In this document: positions 36,649 to 44,647 of the stretch, in pieces
Numbering within the stretch: the first letter of the stretch is position 1
Layout: the number at the start of each line of letters is the position of its first letter
Source: Nocardioides campestrisoli
Lineage (GTDB): Bacteria > Actinomycetota > Actinomycetes > Propionibacteriales > Nocardioidaceae
DNA: 64,000 nt
Assembly: GCF_013624435.2 (NCBI RefSeq)
Contig: NZ_CP061768.1
Span: 124,001-188,000, forward strand
Direction of reading: 5' to 3'
Program-made: the position numbers and the translations under genes
The notes under the pieces: generated by a model
Database searches by the model: none
The model's input: the letters and a program-made list of their open reading frames with translations, nothing else
What the model was told of the DNA's origin: nothing

Positions 36649-37831
36649 CGGAGGCCGCGCGCACCAGCCCCGCCGCGGCGAGGTCGACGTCCTCGGCCGT
36701 GGTCCAGCGCCCCAGCGAGAGCCGGAGGGCGCCCAGGGCGCGGTCGCGGTCGGCTCCCATCGCGGTCAGCACCGGCGACGGCGTGTGCTCGCCGCTGTGG
36801 CACGCCGACCCGGTCGAGGCCGCCACCGTCGGCACCGAGTCGAGCAGCTCGTGTCCCAGAACGCCGTCCACGCTGACGTTGAGCGTGTTGGGAAGCCGCT
36901 CGCGCACGGGTCCGTTGAGCCGGACCCGGCCGGGCAGCCCGCTGTCGAGCGCGTGGTGCAGCCGGTCGCGCAACCCCGAGACCCGCTGTTCCGCACCGGC
37001 GGCCAGGTCCTCGGCGGCGAGGCGGGCCGCCGTCCCCAGGGCGACGACGAGCGCCACGTTCTCGGTCCCCGCGCGGAGACCGGCCTCCTGCCCGCCGCCG
37101 TAGACCACCGGCTCGAGGTCGACCCCGGCGCGCACGTAGAGGGCCGCGATCCCCTTCGGGGCATACATCTTGTGCCCGACCACGGTGAGCAGGTCGACGC
37201 CCAGCGACTCCACGTCGAGCGGGATCTTCCCTGCCGCCTGAGCCGCGTCGCAGTGCAGGAGCGCGCCGTGCTGGTGCGCGACGGCGGCCAGCTCCCGGAC
37301 CGGCTGCAGCGCGCCGGTCTCGTTGTTGGCGGCCATCACCGAGACGACCGTCCGTTCGCCTGCGGTCGCCCCGGAGGAGGGCTGCTGCAGCAGCCGGGCC
37401 AGCAGGTCCGGGTCCACCACGCCGTCGTCGGAGACCGGCAGCACCGAGACGCGGGTGCCGTGGTGCCGCGCGAGCGCCTCACAGGTGCCGAGGACCGACG
37501 GGTGCTCGGTGGCCTGGGTGATGACGTGCGACCTGGGCGAGGTCGCGGAGAGCACGCTGCCGCGGATGGCCAGCAGGTTCGCCTCGGAGCCGGACCCGGT
37601 GAACACCACCTGTCCTCTCTGCTCCTGGGCGCCGAGGAACGCGGCCACCTCCGAGCGGGCCCGCGCCACGGCCCGGTGCGGCTCGGCCCCGAAGGCGTGC
37701 GAGCTCGAGGGGTTGCCGAAGTGCTCCCGCAGGTAGGGCAGCGCGGCCTCGGTCACCGCCGGGTCGACCGGCGTCGTGGCGTTGTGGTCCAGGTAGACCG
37801 GGCGACGAGGCGTTCCGTCGTGCTCGGACAT
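36626..37831 (-). CDS. Cysteine desulfurase (NifS/IscS-like)
   Basis: A 401-residue PLP enzyme of class V aminotransferase fold. Marks: YLDHNATTPVDP at the N-terminus, ATEHPSVL, the Asp-containing HCDAAQAAGKIPLD, the PLP lysine in VGHKMYAPKG, and the catalytic cysteine loop TGSACHSGEHTPSPVL. It takes sulfur from L-cysteine as an enzyme persulfide for Fe-S clusters, thiolation or molybdenum cofactor. Its stop-adjacent neighbour is a MOSC protein 3 bp downstream in the genome order but upstream in transcription, so both are co-transcribed. No IscU/SufU gene is nearby. Confidence 0.93.
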   Translation of the reverse strand: MSEHDGTPRRPVYLDHNATTPVDPAVTEAALPYLREHFGNPSSSHAFGAEPHRAVARARSEVAAFLGAQEQRGQVVFTGSGSEANLLAIRGSVLSATSPRSHVITQATEHPSVLGTCEALARHHGTRVSVLPVSDDGVVDPDLLARLLQQPSSGATAGERTVVSVMAANNETGALQPVRELAAVAHQHGALLHCDAAQAAGKIPLDVESLGVDLLTVVGHKMYAPKGIAALYVRAGVDLEPVVYGGGQEAGLRAGTENVALVVALGTAARLAAEDLAAGAEQRVSGLRDRLHHALDSGLPGRVRLNGPVRERLPNTLNVSVDGVLGHELLDSVPTVAASTGSACHSGEHTPSPVLTAMGADRDRALGALRLSLGRWTTAEDVDLAAAGLVRAASVRTPARP

Positions 37832-37834
37832 GAC

Positions 37835-38428
37835 CTAGACCGGAGCCAGTGGCGTGCGGGGCCCGTCGGGCAGCGTCACCGTGATCGGTCGGCCCGGGGC
37901 CACGTCACCGCCGCGCTCCACCACGGCCATCACGCCGGCCTTGCGGACCACCGAGGCTCTCCCCGCCTCGGGCGAGCCGGTCGGGGGTGCGGGCACCTCG
38001 GCCGGCGTACCGTCCGCGCTGGCGAGCACCACCTTGAGCAGCCCCGGCTGGAACTTGTTGATCTGCACGCACGGGTTGCGCAGCCCCGTCAGTCGTACGA
38101 CGGGCCCGCCGAGGTCGAGCAGCGTCCCGGTCGGGAGGGCGAGCAGGTCGAGGTCCGCGGTGAGCACGTTCTCGCCGAGGTCGCCCGGACCCAGCTCGTA
38201 GCCCAGCGCGCGGGCGTCGTCGAACAGCTCGGCGTGGATCAGGTGGACCTGTCGCAGGTTGGGCTGGTTGGGGTCGCGACGCACCCTCGAGCGGTGCTGG
38301 ACCAGGGTGCCGGCGTGGGCGTCGCCGAGCACGCCGAGCCCGGCCACCAGGGTGATCGACTCCGTCGGCACCTTGCTGAACCGGTGGGTCTCGTCGCGAC
38401 TGACGGCGACGACGCGGGGCGTGGGCAT
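37835..38428 (-). CDS. MOSC domain-containing protein
   Basis: A 197-residue MOSC (molybdenum cofactor sulfurase C-terminal) protein. It starts with a beta strand (RVVAVSRDETHRFSKVP), has the family segments GLGVLGDAHAG, LIHAELFDD, LGENVLTADLDLLALPTGTLLDLG and the conserved cysteine in LTGLRNPCVQINKFQPGLL. MOSC proteins carry or transfer persulfide sulfur. It precedes the cysteine desulfurase gene with a 3-bp gap, suggesting a sulfur donor-acceptor pair. The start could be ATG 38437 instead of ATG 38428. Confidence 0.9.
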   Translation of the reverse strand: MPTPRVVAVSRDETHRFSKVPTESITLVAGLGVLGDAHAGTLVQHRSRVRRDPNQPNLRQVHLIHAELFDDARALGYELGPGDLGENVLTADLDLLALPTGTLLDLGGPVVRLTGLRNPCVQINKFQPGLLKVVLASADGTPAEVPAPPTGSPEAGRASVVRKAGVMAVVERGGDVAPGRPITVTLPDGPRTPLAPV

Positions 38429-38460
38429 GCCGTCCATCCTGGCATCGCCGGCCCTCAGGC

Positions 38461-39465
38461 TCACCCCTCCGCGGACGGCGCCGAGGAGCGCCGCACCTGA
38501 CGCCACTCCCAGGCGGCCAGGGCGGCCCACCCGAGGGCGAGGAGCGCGGCCGACCAGCTGCCGTCGGGGGGCAGGGCCGTGAACGCCGCGATCGCGGCCA
38601 GTGCCGAGAAGAACCAGACCTTGCGCCGGGTGCGGTTCTTCGCGTCCCTCGGGAACTGTGCCGCGTAGTCCTCGGGGCGCCCGAACTCCTCCTGCAGGGT
38701 GGAGCCCGCCTCGAGGGCGTGGGCACGCGCCTCGGCCACGATGGTGCTCACTCGCGGCTCGGGCATGTCGGCGCGCAGGCGCAGCACGCCGGCCAGCACC
38801 CCGAGCCACTCGTCGTCGTCCCGCGGCGCGCGCCAGGGGACGGGCTTCTCGGCCGGGAGCAGCCGGTCGAGGACCTGGCCCGCCACGGTGCACGCCAGGA
38901 CCATCAGCACGAGCTGCCACGCGCCGCCCTCGGCGACGGGGTGCTCCCGGATCCATCCGATCAGCAGGGCCAGGAGCAGGCTCCCGCCCACCATCACCGT
39001 CCCGCCCGCCGCGACAGCGACGCCGAGAGGGCGGTGGGAGAGCGTCTTCTCCCACACCGTGAGAGCGGTCGTCATCAGCAGTCCGCCGACGACCGGGAAG
39101 ACGAGGATCCCCAGGTCGTAGTCGAGGTCCCAGCCCTCCTCGACCAGAGCGACGAGGAGGAAGACCGCGGCGAGGGCGGCGGCGAGATACATCCCCATGA
39201 CGGGTACGTCGCGCCAGCTCGCGCTCGGTTCGGGCGCCACCGAGGGCTGCCCCTGGCTCCGGCGCTCGGCGAGCTGCTCCTCCACCCACGCGCGGGGCGG
39301 ACCGAAGAGCTCCGCCGGGGTCTCCCCGGTCTGGGCGACCAGGTCGCGGGCCTGCTCGAGGATCTCGTCGCGCACCGGGGTCGCCACGTGCGCCAGCACG
39401 AGGCCGACGCGGGCCTCGTCGAGCCAGCGCTTCACGTCCGCGGATCGCTCGTCGGTCTCGCTCAT
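38461..39465 (-). CDS. Membrane protein co-expressed with a PadR regulator
   Basis: A 334-residue protein with a soluble N-terminal part resembling the DUF1700/HAAS-type helical domain (VKRWLDEARVGLVLAHV through EELFGPPRAWVEEQL), four or so hydrophobic helices in the middle (about 85-200), a second soluble DEWLGVLAGVLRLRADMPEPRV stretch, and two helices at the end. ATG 39465 overlaps the PadR stop as ATGA. PadR plus HAAS-like membrane protein is a well-known two-gene arrangement; the function of the membrane partner is unknown. Confidence 0.84.
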   Translation of the reverse strand: MSETDERSADVKRWLDEARVGLVLAHVATPVRDEILEQARDLVAQTGETPAELFGPPRAWVEEQLAERRSQGQPSVAPEPSASWRDVPVMGMYLAAALAAVFLLVALVEEGWDLDYDLGILVFPVVGGLLMTTALTVWEKTLSHRPLGVAVAAGGTVMVGGSLLLALLIGWIREHPVAEGGAWQLVLMVLACTVAGQVLDRLLPAEKPVPWRAPRDDDEWLGVLAGVLRLRADMPEPRVSTIVAEARAHALEAGSTLQEEFGRPEDYAAQFPRDAKNRTRRKVWFFSALAAIAAFTALPPDGSWSAALLALGWAALAAWEWRQVRRSSAPSAEG

Positions 39466-39821
39466 CGGGTTCCTCCCGTGCTGGGGTCGTCGGTCCGCGC
39501 CATCTCGCTCAACGTGTCCGCGAGCTCGCGCCACTGCGTCAGCTCCGCCTGCAACCGCGTACGACCCGCGGCCGTTAGGTGGTACTCCCGCTTTCCGGGG
39601 CCGCCCGTGCCCTCGACCCAGGCGGCCTCCACGCTGCCGGCTTCCTCGAGCCGGTTCAGGACCGGGTAGAGCGACCCGCCCTTGAGCAGGCCGAAGCCGT
39701 GGGCGGCCAGCTCCTGGGCGATGGCGTACCCGTGCCGCGGCCCTCGGGTGAGGCTGCCCAGGACGGCCAGGTCGAGGCCCGCCCGGATCCAGGGCGCAGG
39801 CCAGTGCGGAGCGTCGGTCAT
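39462..39821 (-). CDS. PadR-family transcriptional regulator
   Basis: A 119-residue winged-helix regulator. The PadR core reads LDLAVLGSLTRGPRHGYAIAQELAAHGFGLLKGGSLYPVLNRLEEAG, followed by the wing GPGKREYHLTAAGRTRL. It is the short PadR-s2 type. It is the first gene of a two-gene operon with the membrane protein and probably binds the A/T-rich repeats directly upstream (39822-39849) to repress itself. Confidence 0.92.
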   Translation of the reverse strand: MTDAPHWPAPWIRAGLDLAVLGSLTRGPRHGYAIAQELAAHGFGLLKGGSLYPVLNRLEEAGSVEAAWVEGTGGPGKREYHLTAAGRTRLQAELTQWRELADTLSEMARTDDPSTGGTR

Positions 39822-39849
39822 GTATCTAAGTATGCACAGTATCTAGATA
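39822..39849 (-). promoter_or_regulatory. Probable PadR operator/promoter
   Basis: GTATCTA occurs at 39822-39828 and 39839-39845, 17 bp apart, the second within the perfect palindrome TATCTAGATA (39840-39849). These lie immediately upstream of the PadR start codon, so bound protein would block transcription; the message may be leaderless or nearly so. Confidence 0.65.
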
Positions 39850-39854
39850 GCGGT

Positions 39855-40331
39855 CTAGGGCGACGGGCGACCAACGACCAGGTCGGCGGCCTCCACCGTC
39901 GAGCCGCCCACCACCTTGGTCGCCCGCTCGGCGGTGTCGCTCGGCGCCACCCGTCCGTCGTCGTACACGTCGACCTGGTACCAGCGGACCGGTAGTCGCC
40001 GGAACGTGAAGCGGCCGGCGGAGTCGGTCCGGGTGGCCTGCAGCCCCTCCGACGAGGAGACCCCGAACCGGTCGATCCGGACCTCGACGCCCGGGACGCC
40101 GGCCCCGTCGGGCGTGCGGACGAGACCGGTGACGGCGCCCAGGGAGGCCTCCCGGTGCAGGTCGGCCAGGCGCCGGCCTTCGGCTCGCTCGGCCGCAGGG
40201 TCCGGCGCGGCCGCCGGTGACCACTCCGGCGCGCTCAGCCACGCCTGCGTCACCAGCCACCCGACCAGCAGCAGGACCACGCCTGCGTAACCACGGCGGA
40301 GCACCCGACCTGGCGGCGGTGTCGTCTGCAT
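39855..40331 (-). CDS. Membrane-anchored protein with carboxypeptidase regulatory-like domain
   Basis: A 158-residue protein. One N-terminal transmembrane helix (about 14-33, GYAGVVLLLVGWLVTQAWL) anchors a linker and then a CarboxypepD_reg-like beta sandwich (VTGLVRTPDGAGVPGVEVRIDRFG; ATRTDSAGRFTFRRLPV), a fold also found in surface proteins. It would be exposed outside the membrane. ATG 40331 starts 13 residues before the helix. Upstream DNA has three 11-bp-spaced TGCAC repeats. Confidence 0.8.
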   Translation of the reverse strand: MQTTPPPGRVLRRGYAGVVLLLVGWLVTQAWLSAPEWSPAAAPDPAAERAEGRRLADLHREASLGAVTGLVRTPDGAGVPGVEVRIDRFGVSSSEGLQATRTDSAGRFTFRRLPVRWYQVDVYDDGRVAPSDTAERATKVVGGSTVEAADLVVGRPSP

Positions 40332-40382
40332 GCCGGGACTGTCGCAGGTGGTGGGCTCCGCTGCCAGGTTCGTCCGGCGTCG

Positions 40383-40409
40383 TGCACGAAACCTGCACGA
40401 TCCCTGCAC
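40383..40409. promoter_or_regulatory. Three TGCAC direct repeats at 11-bp spacing
   Basis: TGCAC occurs at 40383, 40394 and 40405, so the copies lie on about the same face of the helix; the first two extend to TGCACGA. They sit in the 114-bp region between divergent genes starting at 40331 and 40446. A multi-site operator is plausible. Confidence 0.5.
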
Positions 40410-40445
40410 ATCAGCGACCACTCCACCCGCGTCGTACCCGACAGG

Positions 40446-40970
40446 ATGACTGCCGTGAGGATTCCCGAGAAGAGCGAGCTCGACGCCCCGCTGCCCCCTG
40501 CCGTCCTGCGTGAGGCGTACGTCCGAGGGACGGTCCGGTGGGCCCTGCTCCCGTTGCTCGCCGGCTGGGCGCTGCTGGGCTACGCCCTCTTCGTCGGGCC
40601 GGTCGACACGTCGCTCACCGCCGAGATCGAGCCGGGCGGATGGTTCGGCGTCAACGTCTTCGCCTACCTGCCGTTCTGCGTGGGGTCGGCACTCCTGGTG
40701 CCGTACGTCGGGCTCGTCGTCACCGGGAACCTCCCCGCGTGGACGACGACCGTCGTCGCTCTCGTCGCGCTGCTCTTCACCCTGAGGGTGGCCGCCGACC
40801 CGGTGCTCGACTACCGCCCCCTGCTGGGGCACTTCGCGGGCTACGCGGCCTGGTTGCTCGTGGTCGCGGTCGGGGCGGCCGGCGGGGCCTACCTGGTCCC
40901 GGGGCGGGTCATCCAGCCCCTGGCTTCTCGGGACGAGGTCGCGAGCACCTCTCCCGGATCCGTCGACTGA
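40446..40970 (+). CDS. Integral membrane protein, unknown function
   Basis: A 174-residue protein with a soluble N-terminal 28 residues and four transmembrane helices (about 30-50, 68-90, 96-115 and 128-150). I do not recognise a family. ATG 40446 lies 3 bp after the sequence ACAGG, which is too close for a good ribosome site, so start choice is moderate. It is divergent from the carboxypeptidase-regulatory-like gene and may share its repeat-bearing control region. Confidence 0.72.
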   Translation: MTAVRIPEKSELDAPLPPAVLREAYVRGTVRWALLPLLAGWALLGYALFVGPVDTSLTAEIEPGGWFGVNVFAYLPFCVGSALLVPYVGLVVTGNLPAWTTTVVALVALLFTLRVAADPVLDYRPLLGHFAGYAAWLLVVAVGAAGGAYLVPGRVIQPLASRDEVASTSPGSVD

Positions 40971-41048
40971 CCCCGAGGTCCCCGTCCGGGACCGCGCGTT
41001 GCGACGAAGAAGCTCGCCCGGCCCAAGCCCCCGGCTTATCGTCGCCCC

Positions 41049-41957
41049 ATGGAAAGCCGGCTGTCCTCACGTACGCCGAGGGCAGTGGCGGCGTGCCTGG
41101 TCGCGCTGGTCGCGCTGGCCGGCTGCACCCTGGTGGAGCCCGGGCCCTCGACCGCCGAGCCGCGCGCGGAGCAGACCACCCCCGCGCCCCCCGCGCCCCC
41201 TGCGCCCCCTGCACCGCCGGCCGCCGACTCGGCGGCAGCGCTCCTGGCGACCCTCGAGGTCAAGGGCCGGGCGCCGATGACCGGCTACGACCGGGACCGG
41301 TTCGGCCCGGCCTGGTTGGACGCCGACCGCAACGGGTGCGACACCCGCAACGACGTGCTCGCCGCCCACCTGACCGACCTCGTCCTCAAGCCCGGCACCC
41401 GCGACTGTGTCGTCACCTCGGGGACGCTCGCGGATCCCTACACCGGTGACGTGATCGAGTTCGTCTACGGCCACGGCGCCCTGGTCGACGTCGACCACGT
41501 GGTGGCGCTCGGCAACGCCTGGGCCACCGGCGCCTTCGGCTGGGAGGTCGCCCAGCGGGCGGCGCTGGCCAACGACCCGCTCAACCTGCTGCCCGTCGAC
41601 GCCGGGGCGAACCGGCAGAAGGGCGACGGTGACGCGGCCACCTGGCTGCCGCCGTACCGGCCCTTCCGGTGCGACTACGTCGCGCGTCAGGTGAGCGTGA
41701 AGGCCAAGTACGAGCTGTGGGTCACGCCCGCCGAGCGTGCCGCGATCGAGCGGGTCCTGGCCGACTGCCCGGACCAGCCCGCCACGCCGGACTCCGGGGC
41801 GCCGGTGCGGGTCGACCAGGCCGTCACCGACCCGAGCGAGCGGGCGCTGCCGAACTGCGACGCAGCGCGCGCCGCCGGGCTCGCGCCCGTCCGTCGCGGC
41901 GACCCCGGCTACGGCCCGCACCTGGACCGCGACGGCGACGGGATCGCCTGCGAGTAG
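41049..41957 (+). CDS. Secreted lipoprotein with HNH (DUF1524) nuclease-like and excalibur domains
   Basis: A 302-residue protein. The signal ends in a lipobox (VALAGC), then a proline-rich spacer (PAPPAPPAPPAPP). The DUF1524/GmrSD-type HNH core shows VDVDHVVALGNAWATGAFGW and NDPLNLLPVDAGANRQKGDGDAATWLPP. The C-terminus is an excalibur module (NCDAARAAGLAPV to DRDGDGIACE), a Ca-binding motif typical of extracellular nuclease-like proteins in actinobacteria. An anchored, surface-exposed DNase is the likely function. ATG 41049 has no strong ribosome site. Confidence 0.88.
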   Translation: MESRLSSRTPRAVAACLVALVALAGCTLVEPGPSTAEPRAEQTTPAPPAPPAPPAPPAADSAAALLATLEVKGRAPMTGYDRDRFGPAWLDADRNGCDTRNDVLAAHLTDLVLKPGTRDCVVTSGTLADPYTGDVIEFVYGHGALVDVDHVVALGNAWATGAFGWEVAQRAALANDPLNLLPVDAGANRQKGDGDAATWLPPYRPFRCDYVARQVSVKAKYELWVTPAERAAIERVLADCPDQPATPDSGAPVRVDQAVTDPSERALPNCDAARAAGLAPVRRGDPGYGPHLDRDGDGIACE

Positions 41958-41967
41958 CCGGCGCGGA

Positions 41968-42624
41968 CTAGTCCCTCCTGAAGCTGAGGTGGATCGTGCC
42001 GCTCTCGGCGACCTCGGAGGTCACCCGGTGGGTGCGCTCGAGACCGCGCAGCTCGTCCCAGACCCGGACGCCGCGGTCGAGCAGGACAGGGGCGACCATG
42101 ACGTGCAGGTCGTCGACCAGGCCGGCGCGGAGGAAGTCGCGCGCGGTGCCGATGCCCCCACCGACGCGCACGTCCTGGCCGTCGGCGGCCTCGCTCGCCT
42201 CGGCGAGCACGGCGTCGAGGGTGTCGTCGCGGAAGTGGAACGTCGTCCCGCCGGTCATCTCGATCGACGGGCGGGGTGCGGTGTGGGTGAGCACGTAGAC
42301 GGGGGTGCCGAACGGGGGCTGGTCTCCCCACCAGCCCTTCCAGTCCGGGTCGTCGGGGAAGGTGTGCAGCCCGAACATGGCCGCGCCCATGATCTCGGCG
42401 CCGACGCCTTCGACGGCCGCGGCGGCGTACTGGTCGTCAAGGTCGCCCGCGTCCTCGCCGCTGGTGTCGCCGAGGACGCGCTCACGGAACGTGCGGGTCG
42501 CGGTGTACGCCGCGGTGACCGCGCCCCAGTCCTCACCCATCGGGTGGTCGCTGGGGTGGTCCGCCGAGGGCGCCGGCGCGTAGCCGTCGAGAGAGGCGAA
42601 GAGGTCGAGGCGCACGCGGGTCAT
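41968..42624 (-). CDS. Dihydrofolate reductase (RibD C-terminal) family protein
   Basis: A 218-residue member of the RibD_C/YyaP family, which has the dihydrofolate reductase fold. It begins VRLDLFASLDGYAPAP and contains the nucleotide-binding GGGIGTARDFLRAGLVDDLHVMVAPVLLDRGVRVW. The family includes riboflavin-pathway reductases and many proteins of unknown role; the YyaP-like layout here suggests the latter. It stands alone, divergent from the pterin dehydratase-VOC gene with about 137 bp between. Confidence 0.87.
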   Translation of the reverse strand: MTRVRLDLFASLDGYAPAPSADHPSDHPMGEDWGAVTAAYTATRTFRERVLGDTSGEDAGDLDDQYAAAAVEGVGAEIMGAAMFGLHTFPDDPDWKGWWGDQPPFGTPVYVLTHTAPRPSIEMTGGTTFHFRDDTLDAVLAEASEAADGQDVRVGGGIGTARDFLRAGLVDDLHVMVAPVLLDRGVRVWDELRGLERTHRVTSEVAESGTIHLSFRRD

Positions 42625-42761
42625 GTCAGGTCTCCTTCGCCGTCCGTGCTTCTCCTCTCGATCATGCCCTTCCCGGGCCCTGCTGCACAGCGATTGCCGG
42701 GGCAGATCCCGGCGTCGCGACGCGGGCGTGTCGCGGCGGAACGGGTCTATGGTCGCTGGGC

Positions 42762-43466
42762 ATGGACATGCTGCGGGGCGAGCAGATCGCCGAGGCCGAC
42801 CTGACCGAGTGGTGCAAGCTGGCCCAGGGGCTGCATGCGCGCTACCTCGTGGACGACTTCGCCTCCGGCGCGCGGTTCGTCGCCGCGGTGGGCGAGGCGG
42901 GCGACGCCGTCGGCCACCACCCGCGGGTGTCGATGGGTCCCGGGTACGTCGACCTCACGCTGGTCAGCGACGACGCGATCTACCGCGACGACGACGGCAA
43001 CGAGCACGTCGTGGAGTGGGTGACCCAGCGCGACGTGGACCTCGCGCGCCGGATCGCCGAGGTCGCCGCCGACCACCGGCTGGACGCCGACCCGGACTCG
43101 GTCTGCGTCATCGAGCTCGGCCTCGACACGGGACGGTCGGCGACCATCGCCCCGGTGTGGGCCGCGCTGCTGACCGGGCGTGCCGACTCCCAGGGCCGCG
43201 GCACGCCGAGCGACGAGGTCCGCGACGCCACGGGCCGGGTGCCGAACCTGTGGTTCGGGGAGGACGAACCCGAGGGGACGGCGCAGCGGTTCCACCTCGA
43301 GGTGTACGTGGCGCCGGAGGAGGCGGAACGGCGGATCGCCGCGGCCGTCGCGGCGGGCGGGACCGTGGTCGACGACAGCGACGCGCCCTCGCTCACGGTG
43401 ATCGCCGACCAGGACGGCAACCGGGGAGTGCTCTGCGTGGCCGCCCCTGCGAAGGCCGAGGGCTGA
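42762..43466 (+). CDS. Pterin-4a-carbinolamine dehydratase-like/VOC fusion protein
   Basis: A 234-residue two-domain protein. The N-terminal 110 residues are a PCD/DCoH-like unit: VGHHPRVSMGPGYVDLTLVSDD and WVTQRDVDLARRIAEVAADHRL, keeping the HHP motif. The rest is a glyoxalase/VOC domain (VIELGLDTGRSATIAPVWAALL; GEDEPEGTAQRFHLEVYVAPEEAERRI). PCD activity regenerates quinonoid dihydrobiopterin; here the active-site histidine pair is partly retained (GHHPR), so activity is uncertain. Both domains may bind a pterin-like ligand. ATG 42762 begins MDM. Confidence 0.85.
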   Translation: MDMLRGEQIAEADLTEWCKLAQGLHARYLVDDFASGARFVAAVGEAGDAVGHHPRVSMGPGYVDLTLVSDDAIYRDDDGNEHVVEWVTQRDVDLARRIAEVAADHRLDADPDSVCVIELGLDTGRSATIAPVWAALLTGRADSQGRGTPSDEVRDATGRVPNLWFGEDEPEGTAQRFHLEVYVAPEEAERRIAAAVAAGGTVVDDSDAPSLTVIADQDGNRGVLCVAAPAKAEG

Positions 43467-43469
43467 CCG

Positions 43470-43494
43470 GGCTGACCGGGCAGCCGGGTCAGCC
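43470..43494. terminator. Bidirectional terminator hairpin
   Basis: GGCTGACC (43470-43477) pairs with GGTCAGCC (43487-43494) over a 9-base loop, between the convergent ends at 43466 and 43489; it overlaps the last codons of the minus-strand gene. A further GGCTGACC copy lies just upstream at 43461. Confidence 0.55.
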
Positions 43495-43995
43495 GGGACG
43501 TCGCAGGTCGTCGGCGAGGTGGGCGAGCCGGCCCTCGAACTGGTGCCCGCCCTCGTCGTGGGGGACGATGCGGGCCGAGGGGAGCCGGGCGGCGTGGAGC
43601 CGCAGGTGGTCGAACGGCACCTCCTCGTCGTCGCGACAGTGGTGGATCGACAGGGCCGTCGCCGGCTCCGGACCCCGGTGCGCGTAGTCGGGGACGTCCC
43701 ACCCGTCCGGGGACCAGTCGGGCATGGCCAGCAGCACCGCCCGGGGCGGAGCCCAGTCCGCCTCGGAGAGGACCCACTGCAGGATGGTGGCCCCGAAGGA
43801 GTGGCCCACGGCGACGTCATCCGGGCCCAGTGTCCGGAGATGCCGCCGGATCGGGGCCGCCCACCCCTCGACGCTCATGTCCTCCTCGGGCAGGCGCGGC
43901 ATCTCCACCGGCACGCCCAGACTGGTGTGCAGACCCTCGGCCATGGGTTGGTCGTCGAGGAACCCACCCGCGCCGTGGATGAAGAGCAGCCGCAT
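43489..43995 (-). CDS. Small alpha/beta hydrolase (RBBP9/YdeN-like)
   Basis: A 168-residue compact alpha/beta hydrolase: LLFIHGAGGFLDDQP, nucleophile elbow VGHSFGATI, an aspartate in the HHCRDDEEVPF turn and the histidine in HDEGGHQFEGRLA. Size and layout match the RBBP9/YdeN serine hydrolases. Substrate is unknown. ATG 43995 begins the first beta strand. It lies 31 bp beyond the M23 peptidase stop on the same strand, so it may belong to that transcript. Confidence 0.84.
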   Translation of the reverse strand: MRLLFIHGAGGFLDDQPMAEGLHTSLGVPVEMPRLPEEDMSVEGWAAPIRRHLRTLGPDDVAVGHSFGATILQWVLSEADWAPPRAVLLAMPDWSPDGWDVPDYAHRGPEPATALSIHHCRDDEEVPFDHLRLHAARLPSARIVPHDEGGHQFEGRLAHLADDLRRPG

Positions 43996-44026
43996 CGTTC
44001 CACCGTAGGAGCCGAGGCCCTCGGTG

Positions 44027-44647
44027 TCAGCCCTCCGGATCGACGATCTCCCCGTTGCGCGGTAGCCCGCCCGCGAAGGTCAGCGGCACCGCTGCGGCAC
44101 GTCGTACGTCGGGGTGGTCGATCGCCTGGAGGTGGACGTGCGGCTCGGTGCTGTTGCCCGAGTTGCCGCACCGCCCGAGCGCCTCGCCGACCGCCACCTG
44201 CTGACCGGGAGTCACGAGGACGCTGCCCCGCTGCAGGTGACAGATCGCGACCACGGGGCCCTCGGGCAGCTCGATCAGCACGTGGTTGCCGGCCAGGCCC
44301 TCCCAGCCTGCGGCGACACGGCGGCGCTGGGTGAGCGCGTAGCGGACCGAGGGCAGACCGCGGAAGGCGTCGTGGTCCGGCGCCTGGTCGTGCACGGCGA
44401 CGACGGTCCCCGACGCGGGCGCGAGGAGGGGGCGGCCGAACCCCGGGAACCGGTCCGCGGGCTCCGGGCGCAGCAGCGTCCCCACACGGACGGGCGCCGT
44501 CCTGCCCGTCGCGTCGACCGGTACGAAGTCGATCGCGTACGACGTCGCGAACAGCGTGGTGCCGTGGCTCGGCACCCGGTTGGCGGGGCTGTTCTGGGTC
44601 AGCCACCGGCCCTGGAAGGGGTACGCCAGGTCGACCGGCTCAGGCAT
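44027..44647 (-). CDS. M23 family (LytM-like) peptidase
   Basis: A 206-residue protein made almost wholly of an M23 domain. Zinc-ligand candidates are the His and Asp in HGTTLFATSYAIDFV and the HxH of TEPHVHLQAID; the strand between has LLAPASGTVVAVHDQAPD and GNHVLIELPEGPVVAICHLQRGSV. M23 enzymes cut peptidoglycan peptides. There is no signal peptide, so it may be cytosolic or degenerate. Its ATG overlaps the stop of the coiled-coil gene upstream by 8 bp. Confidence 0.84.
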   Translation of the reverse strand: MPEPVDLAYPFQGRWLTQNSPANRVPSHGTTLFATSYAIDFVPVDATGRTAPVRVGTLLRPEPADRFPGFGRPLLAPASGTVVAVHDQAPDHDAFRGLPSVRYALTQRRRVAAGWEGLAGNHVLIELPEGPVVAICHLQRGSVLVTPGQQVAVGEALGRCGNSGNSTEPHVHLQAIDHPDVRRAAAVPLTFAGGLPRNGEIVDPEG

